Shown in pieces: positions 56,424 through 64,000 of a stretch of 64,000 nucleotides of DNA. The first letter of the stretch is position 1; every line of letters begins with the position of its first letter. Under the pieces are notes generated by a model. It made no database searches, was not told the DNA's origin, and was given only the letters and a program-made list of their open reading frames with translations. The stretch lies in contig NZ_CP011856.1 of the NCBI RefSeq assembly GCF_001029265.1, positions 992,001 through 1,056,000 of the forward strand, given 5' to 3'. The translations under genes were made by a program, and so were the position numbers. This DNA is from Spiroplasma eriocheiris. GTDB taxonomy: Bacteria; Bacillota_I; Bacilli_A; Mycoplasmatales; Mycoplasmataceae.

Positions 56424-56515
56424 TTTTATAATTATATCAAAGATTAAGAATTCGCACCATTGATTTTATTTTTTGTAAAGAAAAGATATAATAATAACAA
56501 TAAGTGAGGTAAAAA

Positions 56516-57022
56516 ATGAAGAAAGTTTTCATAGCATACCATCTTGGAAAAGATGATGAATACAAGAACCAGTTTCTTGAAAAATTTCAAGAAAAAATTA
56601 ATATTACAAATGAAAGTTATTATCCTGAGGAAGTTAATGATCGCTTGTTTAGTGACCAGGATCTTATCAACAAAATTAAACAAGAAGTTTTACAAGCCAC
56701 AAATGTGACAATTGTGTTAATTGGGAGTGAAACTTGAAAACGAAAAAATGTGGATTGAGAAATTGCTGCTAGTTTACAAAAACCAAAATCTTTAATTCTG
56801 GGGATTTTCTTGCCAACTAACAATAACTATGGTTTTACCAAAAAATTGATTGATGAAAAAACAATCCCCGCCCGGTTATTTGAAAATTATAAAAAAGGAT
56901 ATCTCCAATTATATAATTGAAACCCCATTAGTATGAAACCATTCGAATGGATTAGCGCTGCTGAAGAACAAGCAACCCAAACTGCCCATAATAATTTAGC
57001 ATTATTACGGCAAAATCGATAA
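56516..57022 (+). CDS. TIR-like domain protein (DUF1863/ThsB type)
   Basis: 168 aa. VFIAYHLGKDDEYKNQF at the N-terminus, VTIVLIGSETWKRKNVDWEIAASL in the middle and ILGIFLP next: the MTH538 TIR-like pattern. Such proteins make a cyclic ADP-ribose signal in Thoeris defence or have other TIR roles. No ThsA-like effector is adjacent. TGA Trp at 56735-56737. GAGG site before ATG at 56516 and TATAAT upstream. Terminator follows at once. Confidence 0.82.
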
Positions 57023-57051
57023 AATAGTGATCTTAGCACTATTTTTATTTT
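57021..57051. terminator. Terminator after the TIR gene
   Basis: AAATAGTG (57022-57029) and CACTATTT (57037-57044) with T run on plus; the converging gene's stop lies in it. Confidence 0.8.
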
Positions 57052-57287
57052 GGTAAATTTTCCATTTTGCAATAGATTAAATATTGAACCCCAAACTGTT
57101 GTTCAAGCAGGGGGTTGATTTCTTCAAAATGTTCAATAATTAAAGTATTAATTTGGTCCTCATAAAAGTGAACACCAACTAAAAGGCCTTTCTTTTCAAA
57201 ATAATTACATAAAAAATATGTTATTTTAATCTTTAAGTTAATAAGTTCGCTAAGGGTTAATTGTTCGTTAATTTCTTGTGCGCACAT
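57045..57287 (-). CDS. Small hypothetical protein
   Basis: 80 aa, cytosolic, MCAQEINEQLTLSELINLK start and acidic middle (EDQINTLIIEHFEE). ATG at 57287 has an AAGGAACC site; a further upstream ATG (57326) has none and lies in a terminator. No family recognised. Confidence 0.55.
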   Translation of the reverse strand: MCAQEINEQLTLSELINLKIKITYFLCNYFEKKGLLVGVHFYEDQINTLIIEHFEEINPLLEQQFGVQYLIYCKMENLPK

Positions 57288-57312
57288 AATTTTTGGTTCC
57301 TTACTACTATAT

Positions 57313-57357
57313 AAAAATGCCAACATAATAAGAATTCTTATTAAGTCGGCATTTTAA
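57313..57357. terminator. Inverted repeat terminator
   Basis: AAAATGCC/GGCATTTT outer stem with palindromic AATAAGAATTCTTATT inside; T5 on minus. Ends the 263-aa gene. Confidence 0.7.
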
Positions 57358-57465
57358 ATACTCTCTTGACTATTTATTTGATTACTTTAATAATATCATA
57401 GAATAATTCCTAAATAATTAAGAACCCACCACCTTTTTTAATACAAAGAAAATGTTTTAGAATAA

Positions 57466-58257
57466 TTAATGCTTTTTGTTATGGTTTTGAATCATTAATA
57501 ACTCATGATGGAGTTTATTAAACGTATCAAAATCAATTGATAATAACATTAACTCTTGCACTTGGTAAGCAAAAGAACGAATAATTTGAAAATAAGTTTT
57601 ATTATCATTACTATAGAAAGAATTGACATCTGGGGTTGGGGTTAACATAATTGGCCAACTAAAATGTTCATAATCAGCATTGGTTAGGCGTTGGTTGGCA
57701 TTAATTGTTTGCTGTTCCACAATTGATTTTAAACTACTCCGATATAATTTTATTAACTTATTTTTGCGTTGTTCATAATCTAAAATTTCAACAAAATGGT
57801 GGTATATAAACTTAATTTCTTTGTTATTGATTGTTTCAAGTTTAAATTTAGTAGGAACCTTAAAATTATTAGCTAAATACTCATCAGCAATTTCAACTAG
57901 TTTGTGATGATAAATATACTGGATTACATCATATTTTAACCATTTTAATTCTTTAAAATTGACTAAATAAGGATGAGTCAAAAAACTACTCATTAAGTTT
58001 GTTGTTAAATACTTTTGACCAATTAGTCATAATTTCAAAAATTTCTGGTGGTGAATTTTCGTTTTAAAAATAATGTGGTGAAAAAATCAATCCGTAATGT
58101 TAACAATTACTTTCATAATATCTTGGTAATTGGCAAAATTATCAATTAAATTCTGGTTGATTTCACAGTCATCATTAGCAACGGCCGAATTAGAGTAATC
58201 TTTACAATTAAAATTAATTAATAAATTATTATTTTTCTTAATACGAAGTTTTTTCAT
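57466..58257 (-). CDS. Hypothetical protein, 263 aa
   Basis: No signal peptide or membrane helix; rich in His, Tyr, Phe (DWFFHHIIF, FIYHHFVEIL, FSWPIMLTPTP). One frame across several TGA Trp codons. Excellent GGAGG site before ATG at 58257. No family recognised. Confidence 0.7.
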
Positions 58258-58468
58258 CTGTGACCTCCTTGGTGATAATTGATAAGTTACATTTTAATTT
58301 TTTTAATAAAAAATTGAATTTTCTAAAGATAATAACCTCGTTCTTGTTTGATAACCACACATTATTATCAATAACTTCCACACGGTTTTCATAACCTACC
58401 ACATATTTTTTCTATCTATTTAATTATACTAATTTTTAAAGAAAAAATGGGATAAACGCAGAAAAAAA

Positions 58469-58500
58469 TAAAAATTAATAACTAATCGTTATTAATTTTT
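58469..58500. terminator. Terminator of the DivIVA gene
   Basis: AAAAATTAATAAC/GTTATTAATTTTT, 13 bp stem, five-base loop, A and T runs on both sides. Confidence 0.8.
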
Positions 58501-58808
58501 CCTTCTAAATTATGAATTCTTTTAATTAAATCTGCTTTACTAAATCCTTCTTCTTCTAATTTTGCTTTTTGGGCTTTTGTAACATCTAATTTAGCTTTGA
58601 GAACTTCATTTTTCTCTTGTAAATCAGTTAGTTGTTGTCGTAAATATTTAATTTCTTTATTATACTCTTCAGCCATGTTTTCAAAAACTCGATAATCCGT
58701 GGCGATCATATCTAGAAATAAATCAACTTCTTGGGGGTCATAACCCTGGTAGTCAACTTGAAACTCCTTATTAACAATATCAACGGCTTTTAATTTTATA
58801 CTTTTCAT
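58482..58808 (-). CDS. DivIVA/GpsB-like coiled-coil protein
   Basis: 108 aa. N-terminal membrane-binding signature FQVDYQGYDPQEVDLFLD, then a continuous coiled coil (residues ~35-100, LRQQLTDLQEKNEVLKAKL). Cell-division or polarity scaffold in walled bacteria; role in a wall-less cell is unclear. GAGGTGA site before the ATG. Divergent from recU. Confidence 0.88.
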   Translation of the reverse strand: MKSIKLKAVDIVNKEFQVDYQGYDPQEVDLFLDMIATDYRVFENMAEEYNKEIKYLRQQLTDLQEKNEVLKAKLDVTKAQKAKLEEEGFSKADLIKRIHNLEGKINND

Positions 58809-58879
58809 TTTTTATCACCTCTTTTAAAGGAAACATCTGTTTTAAATGTTAAATATCAATTGAAGAAAGGACTGGTGTC

Positions 58880-59389
58880 ATGATTTTACCAAATAACCGG
58901 GGGATGTTTTTGGAAGAACTCATTAATTATACCATTAATGATTATCGCAAGCGTAACCTCGCCATCATCTATAAACGACCCGTAGAGATTATTCCGGTTG
59001 TGAAAAATGGCAACCACATTAGTAAGGCTTATTTTAAAGAAAAATCAACATGTGACTATTATGGTTTATATCAAGGTACGTATTTAGAATTTGAAACAAA
59101 AGAAACTAATCAAACAAAATTTAATTTAAATTCTTTAAAGCAACATCAATTTAAACAACTAGAACTTGTTAACTTGCACAAAGGTATAAGTTTTATTATT
59201 GTTTATTTTCGCTATTATGACCGTTATTTTTTATTGCCATATCACGCCTTAAACAATTGAATAGTAATGAACACTACCAAACAGATTCCACTGCAATATT
59301 TTGAAGATAAGGGCTATGAATTATCAATATCTTATCCATCGTTGTTAGATTTTATCCATATTCTTAATCAGTTAATCAGTTATATTTAG
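58880..59389 (+). CDS. recU: Holliday junction resolvase RecU
   Basis: 169 aa. NRGMFLEELIN start, and the nuclease core STCDYYG ... LEFETKET gives the D-E-x-K active site. Resolves recombination intermediates with RuvAB and RecA; recA here is intact. TGA Trp at 59258-59260. Start at 58880 is spaced from GAAAGGA. Its 3' end overlaps dnaD by 14 bases (convergent). Confidence 0.93.
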
Positions 59390-59924
59390 TTAATGATTTT
59401 GGCTTATTATTAATATAAGCATCAATGTATTTTACTAACTCATGAAAAGTAATTTTATTATTTTGATGATTATTAATAATTAATGTCAGTTGAAAATCAG
59501 AAATTTCGCGGTCTAAATATTTATTTAAGGTTTTTTTATTATCATCTGTTAATGGTTTGGCTAAAATATTATTAATTTGTTGATATAAGAACTTCCGTTC
59601 CACATTCATTTGATTGTTTTCAATGATAATAATAATTTTATCAAAAATTGGTGACAAATCCATTTCTAAACCACTTTTTTTCATTTTAATATTAATAAAA
59701 CCTTGTTGTTTTAATTGATCTAACATTGTTTTCGCTTTTTCTTCTGTAAAATTTGAATGCGTAGCTATTTCCAAGGGGGTAATAAATCTTTTATCAGAAG
59801 AAGAACAGTTCATAATCAACATGATTAACACTAACTGTTCTTCTGATAAATTTATTAACTTGTAATGATTCAGTAAGAATCTTCACTTATTGATACTACC
59901 TTTGTTAAATAAACTATTTAACAT
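59376..59924 (-). CDS. dnaD: DnaD-like replication protein
   Basis: 182 aa. The N-terminal winged helix (NKWRFLLNHYKLINLSEEQLVL, ITPLEIATHSNFTEEKAK) matches DnaD, which helps load the helicase in Firmicutes. The C-terminal part (KKTLNKYLDREISDFQLTLI) is DnaB/DnaD-like. No ribosome site; a TATAAT ends 10 bases before ATG, so a leaderless mRNA or coupling to hup, 25 bases upstream, is possible. Confidence 0.75.
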
Positions 59925-59949
59925 TGTTTGTAATTATATTCAAATTAAA

Positions 59950-60222
59950 TTAGTTTAATGCATCTTTTAATTGTTTAGCTGCTTTAAATTTAGCTGCTTT
60001 AGATGCAGGAATTTTGATAGTTTGCCCAGTTGCTGGGTTTCTTCCATCTCTAGCTGCTCTTTCAGAAATTGAAAATTTTCCAAATCCAGCGATTGATACT
60101 TCTTGTCCTTTAGTTAAAGTATTTGAAATTTTTTCAAAAATGAAATTAACCATTCTTTCACCATCGGCTTTTGATGTATTAAATTCTCCAGCTAGTAATT
60201 CTGCTAATTCTTTTTTTGACAT
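59950..60222 (-). CDS. hup: Nucleoid protein HU
   Basis: 90 aa, the typical HU size. MSKKELAELLAGEFNTSKADG, GFGKFSISERAARDGRNPATG with the DNA-binding arm RNPATGQTIKIPAS, and AKQLKDALN end. AGAGGTGG site. Upstream of dnaD on the same strand. Confidence 0.97.
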   Translation of the reverse strand: MSKKELAELLAGEFNTSKADGERMVNFIFEKISNTLTKGQEVSIAGFGKFSISERAARDGRNPATGQTIKIPASKAAKFKAAKQLKDALN

Positions 60223-60355
60223 AATTTTCCACCTCTTCTAATTTAAACCTTATATTTCGTAGGTTTATGTTATTTTACATTATTTTTTATAAAATGTATA
60301 TAAAATATAGAAAAAAAGACATTTTTTAAAAAATAATTTTTCTGTTCAAAAATTA

Positions 60356-60384
60356 AAAATAACTAGGAAAAACCTGGTTATTTT
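60356..60384. terminator. Terminator of the epimerase gene
   Basis: AAAATAACTAGG (60356-60367) with CCTGGTTATTTT (60373-60384), one G-T pair, five-base loop, T run on minus. Confidence 0.8.
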
Positions 60385-61217
60385 GCAATTTCAACTTCTA
60401 GTAAGTACTCTTGGTTATCGTTTTTGCGCAAGAGATTAATCCATGGCTTTTCATCCAATGGTGTATTTTCATAATTAACAACATCCTGGTGACCATCTCA
60501 CGGTTCCACACAAATAAATTTTGCATCATCATTGCATTTCCAAATAATAACATTTGGATAACCAGTGGTACGAATTTTAATAACCCGGTTTGGGTCAACT
60601 ACTAAAATATGGTCAGTTGACTGGTCAAATAATGCATAGCATTGCGATTTTGAAAAATCATATTTATCCAAAAAGATTTCATTAATGTTTTCCGTTGGTA
60701 AATTATCAGTTAAAAAATTATCCAGTGGAACATGGGTCAAAGTTTGTGGCCGGTCAAAAATTACTTTTCCTAAATGATCATCACAAATAAAGGCGGGATG
60801 TCATCCAAAATTATAGGGCAATTTTTCACTACCATTATTAACAATATTAACTTTATTAAGTAACTTATTGCCTACTAACTCATACGTAACATATATAATA
60901 AATTTAAATGGATACTGGTCTTGAAACTCATCAGTACTTTCATATCGCACTGTTAAAATTGTTGATGAATACTCAACGACTTCTCAATTAATAATATTAC
61001 GAAAAAAACCATGACCATTCATTGAGTAAGTTTGGCCATTATAACGATATTGATTATTAATTAATTTACCGGTAATTGGAAAACAAATTGGTCATGATTT
61101 TTTTCATACATTATCTTTTTGATAAACATATTCTTTATTGCCTTTTTTTAATGATACTAGTTCAAATGGATCTTTGCTAATTTGGGCGGTTAATTCACCA
61201 TTATCTAGAATATACAT
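60378..61217 (-). CDS. Aldose 1-epimerase family protein
   Basis: 279 aa, mutarotase-like, equilibrates alpha and beta anomers of hexoses. MNGHGFFRN near residue 80, NFGWHPAF with the catalytic His near 150 and EPWDGHQDV with the acid near 245. Several TGA Trp codons. GAAGGGG site. It is the LacX-type subfamily by length. Confidence 0.87.
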
Positions 61218-61254
61218 TTTTCCCCTTCTCTCTATTTTCTTTACCATTATAATA

Positions 61255-61281
61255 CAAAAAAAGCCAAAGCGGCTTTTTTTT
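61255..61281. terminator. Bidirectional terminator below deoC
   Basis: AAAAAGCC (plus) with GGCTTTTT, loop AAAGC, T8 on plus and T7 on minus. Confidence 0.85.
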
Positions 61282-61288
61282 CATTAAA

Positions 61289-61951
61289 TTAATACCCACT
61301 TTGGTGGCTTTCACCTCTAACAATTGCAACCCCACCACTAGTTCCGATTCTAGTTGCTCCAGCTTCAATCATATTGATAGCGTCTTCTTTTGTGCGTACT
61401 CCTCCGGCTGCTTTAACTTGGTAGTTATCGCCAACTGTTTTTTTCATTAAGCGAACCGCTTCAACAGTAGCTCCACTTTTATTAAATCCAGTTGAAGTTT
61501 TAACAAAATCAGCTTTCGCTTCCATTGCTAATTGGCAAGCTTTGACAATTTCTTCATCAGATAATAAGCTGATTTCAATGATAACTTTTAAAATTCGATC
61601 TCCGGCTGTTTTTTTACAAGCAGTAATATCATTTAAAACTAGGGCATAGTCTTTTGATTTAAAAGCCCCAATGTTCATTACCATATCAATTTCATCTGCC
61701 CCGTTATTAATAGCATCATTAATTTCAAATGTTTTAACCGCGGTAGTATTTGCTCCTAGCGGAAATCCAACTACTGTGCAAACCTTCACATCACTATCTT
61801 GTAATAAGCTCGTTGCTAAACTAACATTTGTGGGGTTAACACATACCGAGGCAAAATCATATTCTTTTGCTTCGGTACATAGTTTAATAATATCCTCCAT
61901 TGTCGCTTCTGGTTTTAACAAAGTATGGTCAATATATTTATTTAACTCCAT
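61289..61951 (-). CDS. deoC: Deoxyribose-phosphate aldolase
   Basis: Splits deoxyribose-5-phosphate into glyceraldehyde-3-phosphate and acetaldehyde in nucleoside salvage. 220 aa. [21 protein letters not shown], Schiff-base Lys in DFVKTSTGF and [12 protein letters not shown] at 61951 with AAGGAGG 7 bases upstream. Second gene after the oxidoreductase (17-base gap). Confidence 0.97.
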   Translation of the reverse strand: MELNKYIDHTLLKPEATMEDIIKLCTEAKEYDFASVCVNPTNVSLATSLLQDSDVKVCTVVGFPLGANTTAVKTFEINDAINNGADEIDMVMNIGAFKSKDYALVLNDITACKKTAGDRILKVIIEISLLSDEEIVKACQLAMEAKADFVKTSTGFNKSGATVEAVRLMKKTVGDNYQVKAAGGVRTKEDAINMIEAGATRIGTSGGVAIVRGESHQSGY

Positions 61952-61968
61952 CACATTTCCTCCTTATG

Positions 61969-62931
61969 TTATTCGTTAATATTAACTAATTCTAAAACTC
62001 TAATTGCTTCAATTGTTAAATCTAATAATCGTCGCATTTCGTTAATATCATTTACTTTAATTATATTGATAAATTTCTTTAATTCATAGACTATTTTGTT
62101 TTTATTTCCCTCTTCGGTAAATAACTGCGTTGTTTCATTTTGAAAACGATCATAGATTGCTAAATTACTTAGCATTGTTAAATGATCAAATGTAATTGTA
62201 TAGTCATAACTTAAAATTTCACTTTTGCTAATTCCAGTAGCTGCTTTGGAACAGACAATATTAGTAATAATATCATTTTCATGGCGTATAATCACAACGT
62301 TATTAATATCAACATTGTTTTTTAACTTATGACTCATTGCTTTAACTTCTTTTACTTTTCCAAATAATGCAATTGCTAACTCCACAGGGTAAATTAAAGC
62401 ATCATATAAAGAACCCTTTCCAAGATTTTCATCAAAAACCGAATGATACTCATCTATTAAAACTTCTTTCATACGACTTGAATATTTGTTTCAATGAAAA
62501 CTTGCAATAAAGGGCTTAATTTTATTAACGTTTTCACTTAATACTTCATATTCAGGCAAGTGAATTGGTTTAAAGGCTTCCATTAAAATAACATTATTCA
62601 CCAGGGCAACCTGTTCTAAATCCCGTGCTTCATGGGCACTAAATGCTAATGGTTTTTCTAAAAAAACATGTTTTTGTTGTTGCAAAAAATATTTAGCTTG
62701 TTGGTAATGTAATCCGTTGGGAGATGCAATATAAATTGCATCGATATGATCTAACATATCTTCAAAAGTAGTTGTCATCCGTACTTGCAAGCTATTTTTT
62801 AAAGAGAAAATCTTGGCTTTTTCCATACTGCGTGAATAAAGACAACTCAATTCAATATCTTTGATTTGCCGAGCAGCATCAATAAACTCAGTAGCAATAT
62901 TACCAGTACCTATAATCCCAAATCTTAACAT
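61969..62931 (-). CDS. Gfo/Idh/MocA-family oxidoreductase
   Basis: 320 aa. N-terminal Rossmann motif FGIIGTGNIATEF, EKP motif HVFLEKPLAF near residue 92. One TGA Trp near 62488. The C-terminal domain is short and diverged. Acts on sugars or inositol-like polyols with NAD(P). AGAGGTGA site. Operon with deoC suggests sugar or nucleoside use. Confidence 0.88.
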
Positions 62932-63009
62932 AATTTCACCTCTTATCTATTATTTTATGCTATATTTGTTAAAATCACAAAAAAGTATTTTAAATTTCAT
63001 TCGGAAAAA

Positions 63010-63038
63010 GAAAAAAACATTTTATTAAAATGTTTTTA
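63010..63038. terminator. Terminator of the spiralin-like gene
   Basis: AAAAACATTTTA/TTAAAATGTTTTT stem with T run on minus and plus. Confidence 0.75.
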
Positions 63039-63056
63039 TGCTTTAATTATTAATAA

Positions 63057-63737
63057 TTAAGCGGTAGTTTTAATCCTAAAAGTAATCTTATCATTAATAC
63101 TTTTAGCATTAAAGAATTGTGATGTTCCGCTGATTTTCACGATATATTTAGTAGCATCAGTAGAATCAAGCGCACCAGTTAAACTAGCGGTATCAAAGTA
63201 ACTATCAGGAGCATTGGGTCCAAAAAGTTGTTTAGTAGCAGCTGCTTTTAATTTAGCTAAATTTCCCTTATCCGCTTCAGCAACTTCAATCACTTGCCGA
63301 CTAGCAGGTAACCAATCTTCTAAATAAGGCTGTAAATTAACATCCTTTCATTCAACTTGGCCGGTAAAACCACTCACATTTGGTTTTGCTTTAAAGTTAA
63401 CTGTCGCATCTGATAAATTAAGGATTTTGTCAACAAGAACAGGGGCTGATATGTTAACCTCAACTTGTGATCAGTCAAAATAGTTAGTATAAATTGCTTG
63501 AATTGCAGTTTCTAATCCCCGCGTAAAATTAGGATCAGCATCTTGACCATAAACACCATTATAAGTTAAATTAAGTTTTCCATCTTTTGTTACTTGTTCA
63601 TACGTTAGTCTACTTAAATCAATTCCTGAGGCAATTGGGCTTGAACCCCCACCTCCCGGTGGTACACAAGCAACAACTGAGGTTGCACTAATTGTCGCAA
63701 TTGAAATAGCTCCTAACATTGCTAATATTTTCTTCAT
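63057..63737 (-). CDS. Spiralin-like surface lipoprotein
   Basis: 226 aa. Signal peptide MKKILAMLGAISIATISATS with lipobox SVVAC (Cys 24), then a Gly/Ser/Pro linker. The mature part has an Ala-rich repeat-like domain (IEVAEADKGNLAKLKAAATKQ) and KYIVKISGTSQFFNAK, reminiscent of spiralin, the main surface lipoprotein of Spiroplasma. TGA Trp near 63468. GAAGGAG site. The spiralin assignment is tentative. Confidence 0.7.
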
Positions 63738-63798
63738 ATCGAAACTCCTTCTCAAGATGTGGCACTTTAATGCTTCATATATTAATAATTATAACCTA

Positions 63799-64000
63799 TT
63801 ATTCTGGTTTGTCATCCTCCAAAAAAGGATTAATTGGTTTGGTATCCGAAGAAGAGTCCTTTTCAACAAGGGGAGAATTTTTTTGGTTTTTTAATTCTAA
63901 CTGTTCTTTTTCTCATTCTTCCGAAGCTTTTCATTTTTCTTTAACTAAGAAGATTTTTTCTTCAACCCGCACAATTGATTCCAATACAGACACGGCAATG
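63799..64000 (-). CDS. C-terminal fragment of a gene cut by the window edge
   Basis: 67 codons in frame to TAA at 63799. Charged helical region (VRVEEKIFLVKEKWKASEEWEKEQ) then a Ser/Asp/Pro tail (SSSDTKPINPFLEDDKPE). Two TGA Trp. The gene continues to the right. Confidence 0.6.

Noticed and set aside
20910..57022. Thoeris system from the SIR2-like and TIR-like genes
   Set aside because: They are 35 kb apart on opposite strands and the SIR2-like protein has no SLOG domain that I can see.
1..64000. CRISPR arrays, tRNA genes, insertion sequences, restriction methylases
   Set aside because: No regularly spaced repeats, cloverleaf sequences, transposase motifs or methylase motifs were seen on reading both strands; a tool scan could still find weak cases.

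Overview
The window is a stretch of an AT-rich mollicute chromosome, almost certainly Spiroplasma. Many reading frames stay open only if TGA is read as tryptophan (genetic code 4): argS, rsmB, rnjA, gpmI, the Z1 ATPase and others show in-frame TGA where the family has Trp. A spiralin-like lipoprotein (63057-63737), a ribosome-inactivating-protein homologue and families of lipoproteins starting MKK/MRK...VVAC fit an arthropod-associated Spiroplasma. The species cannot be named from this sequence. All coordinates below use code 4.

Layout. 1-5260: translation and RNA modification genes (argS; operon rsmD-gmk-rsmB; def) with a candidate ~70-nt structured RNA between argS and rsmB. 5281-9100: AT-rich accessory stretch with a diverged direct repeat, a coiled-coil gene split by a frameshift, a wrecked bacteriocin-like gene followed by a small membrane protein, and a long poly-A tract. 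9111-20732: housekeeping (rnjA; tsaE-tsaB-rimI; ferredoxin-NADP reductase; flippase-like protein; RluA; CPBP protease; gpmI; HAD phosphatase), interrupted by a frameshifted ricin/Shiga-type rRNA N-glycosidase gene (17538-18279).

20910-28824: a seven-gene minus-strand island that looks like a defence locus: a SIR2/AbiH-like protein, a PD-(D/E)XK + DUF2075 helicase, a dCTPase-like MazG protein, a Z1-domain ATPase, a small unknown, an OB-fold (SSB-like) protein and a large unknown. 29069-36084: an operon of three very large cytosolic-looking proteins (797, 603, 916 aa). The middle one carries a TcdA/TcdB-like glycosyltransferase domain, and all three end in a similar charged helical tail, so this looks like a toxin/effector operon. 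36500-44288: small membrane proteins and a lipoprotein + FtsX-like permease pair, both broken (in-frame TAA; frameshift).

44616-64000: a secreted protein, intact recA with cinA, pgsA, an SDR, two tandem paralogous membrane-anchored propeller proteins each preceded by a poly-T tract inside the promoter spacer (possible phase variation), PAP2 and YwaF-like membrane proteins, rnpB (class B RNase P RNA), a TIR-like protein, DivIVA, recU, dnaD, hup, aldose epimerase, an oxidoreductase-deoC operon, a spiralin-like lipoprotein and a partial gene at the end. Hairpin terminators, often bidirectional between convergent genes, punctuate the map. No tRNA, CRISPR array or complete insertion sequence was seen.
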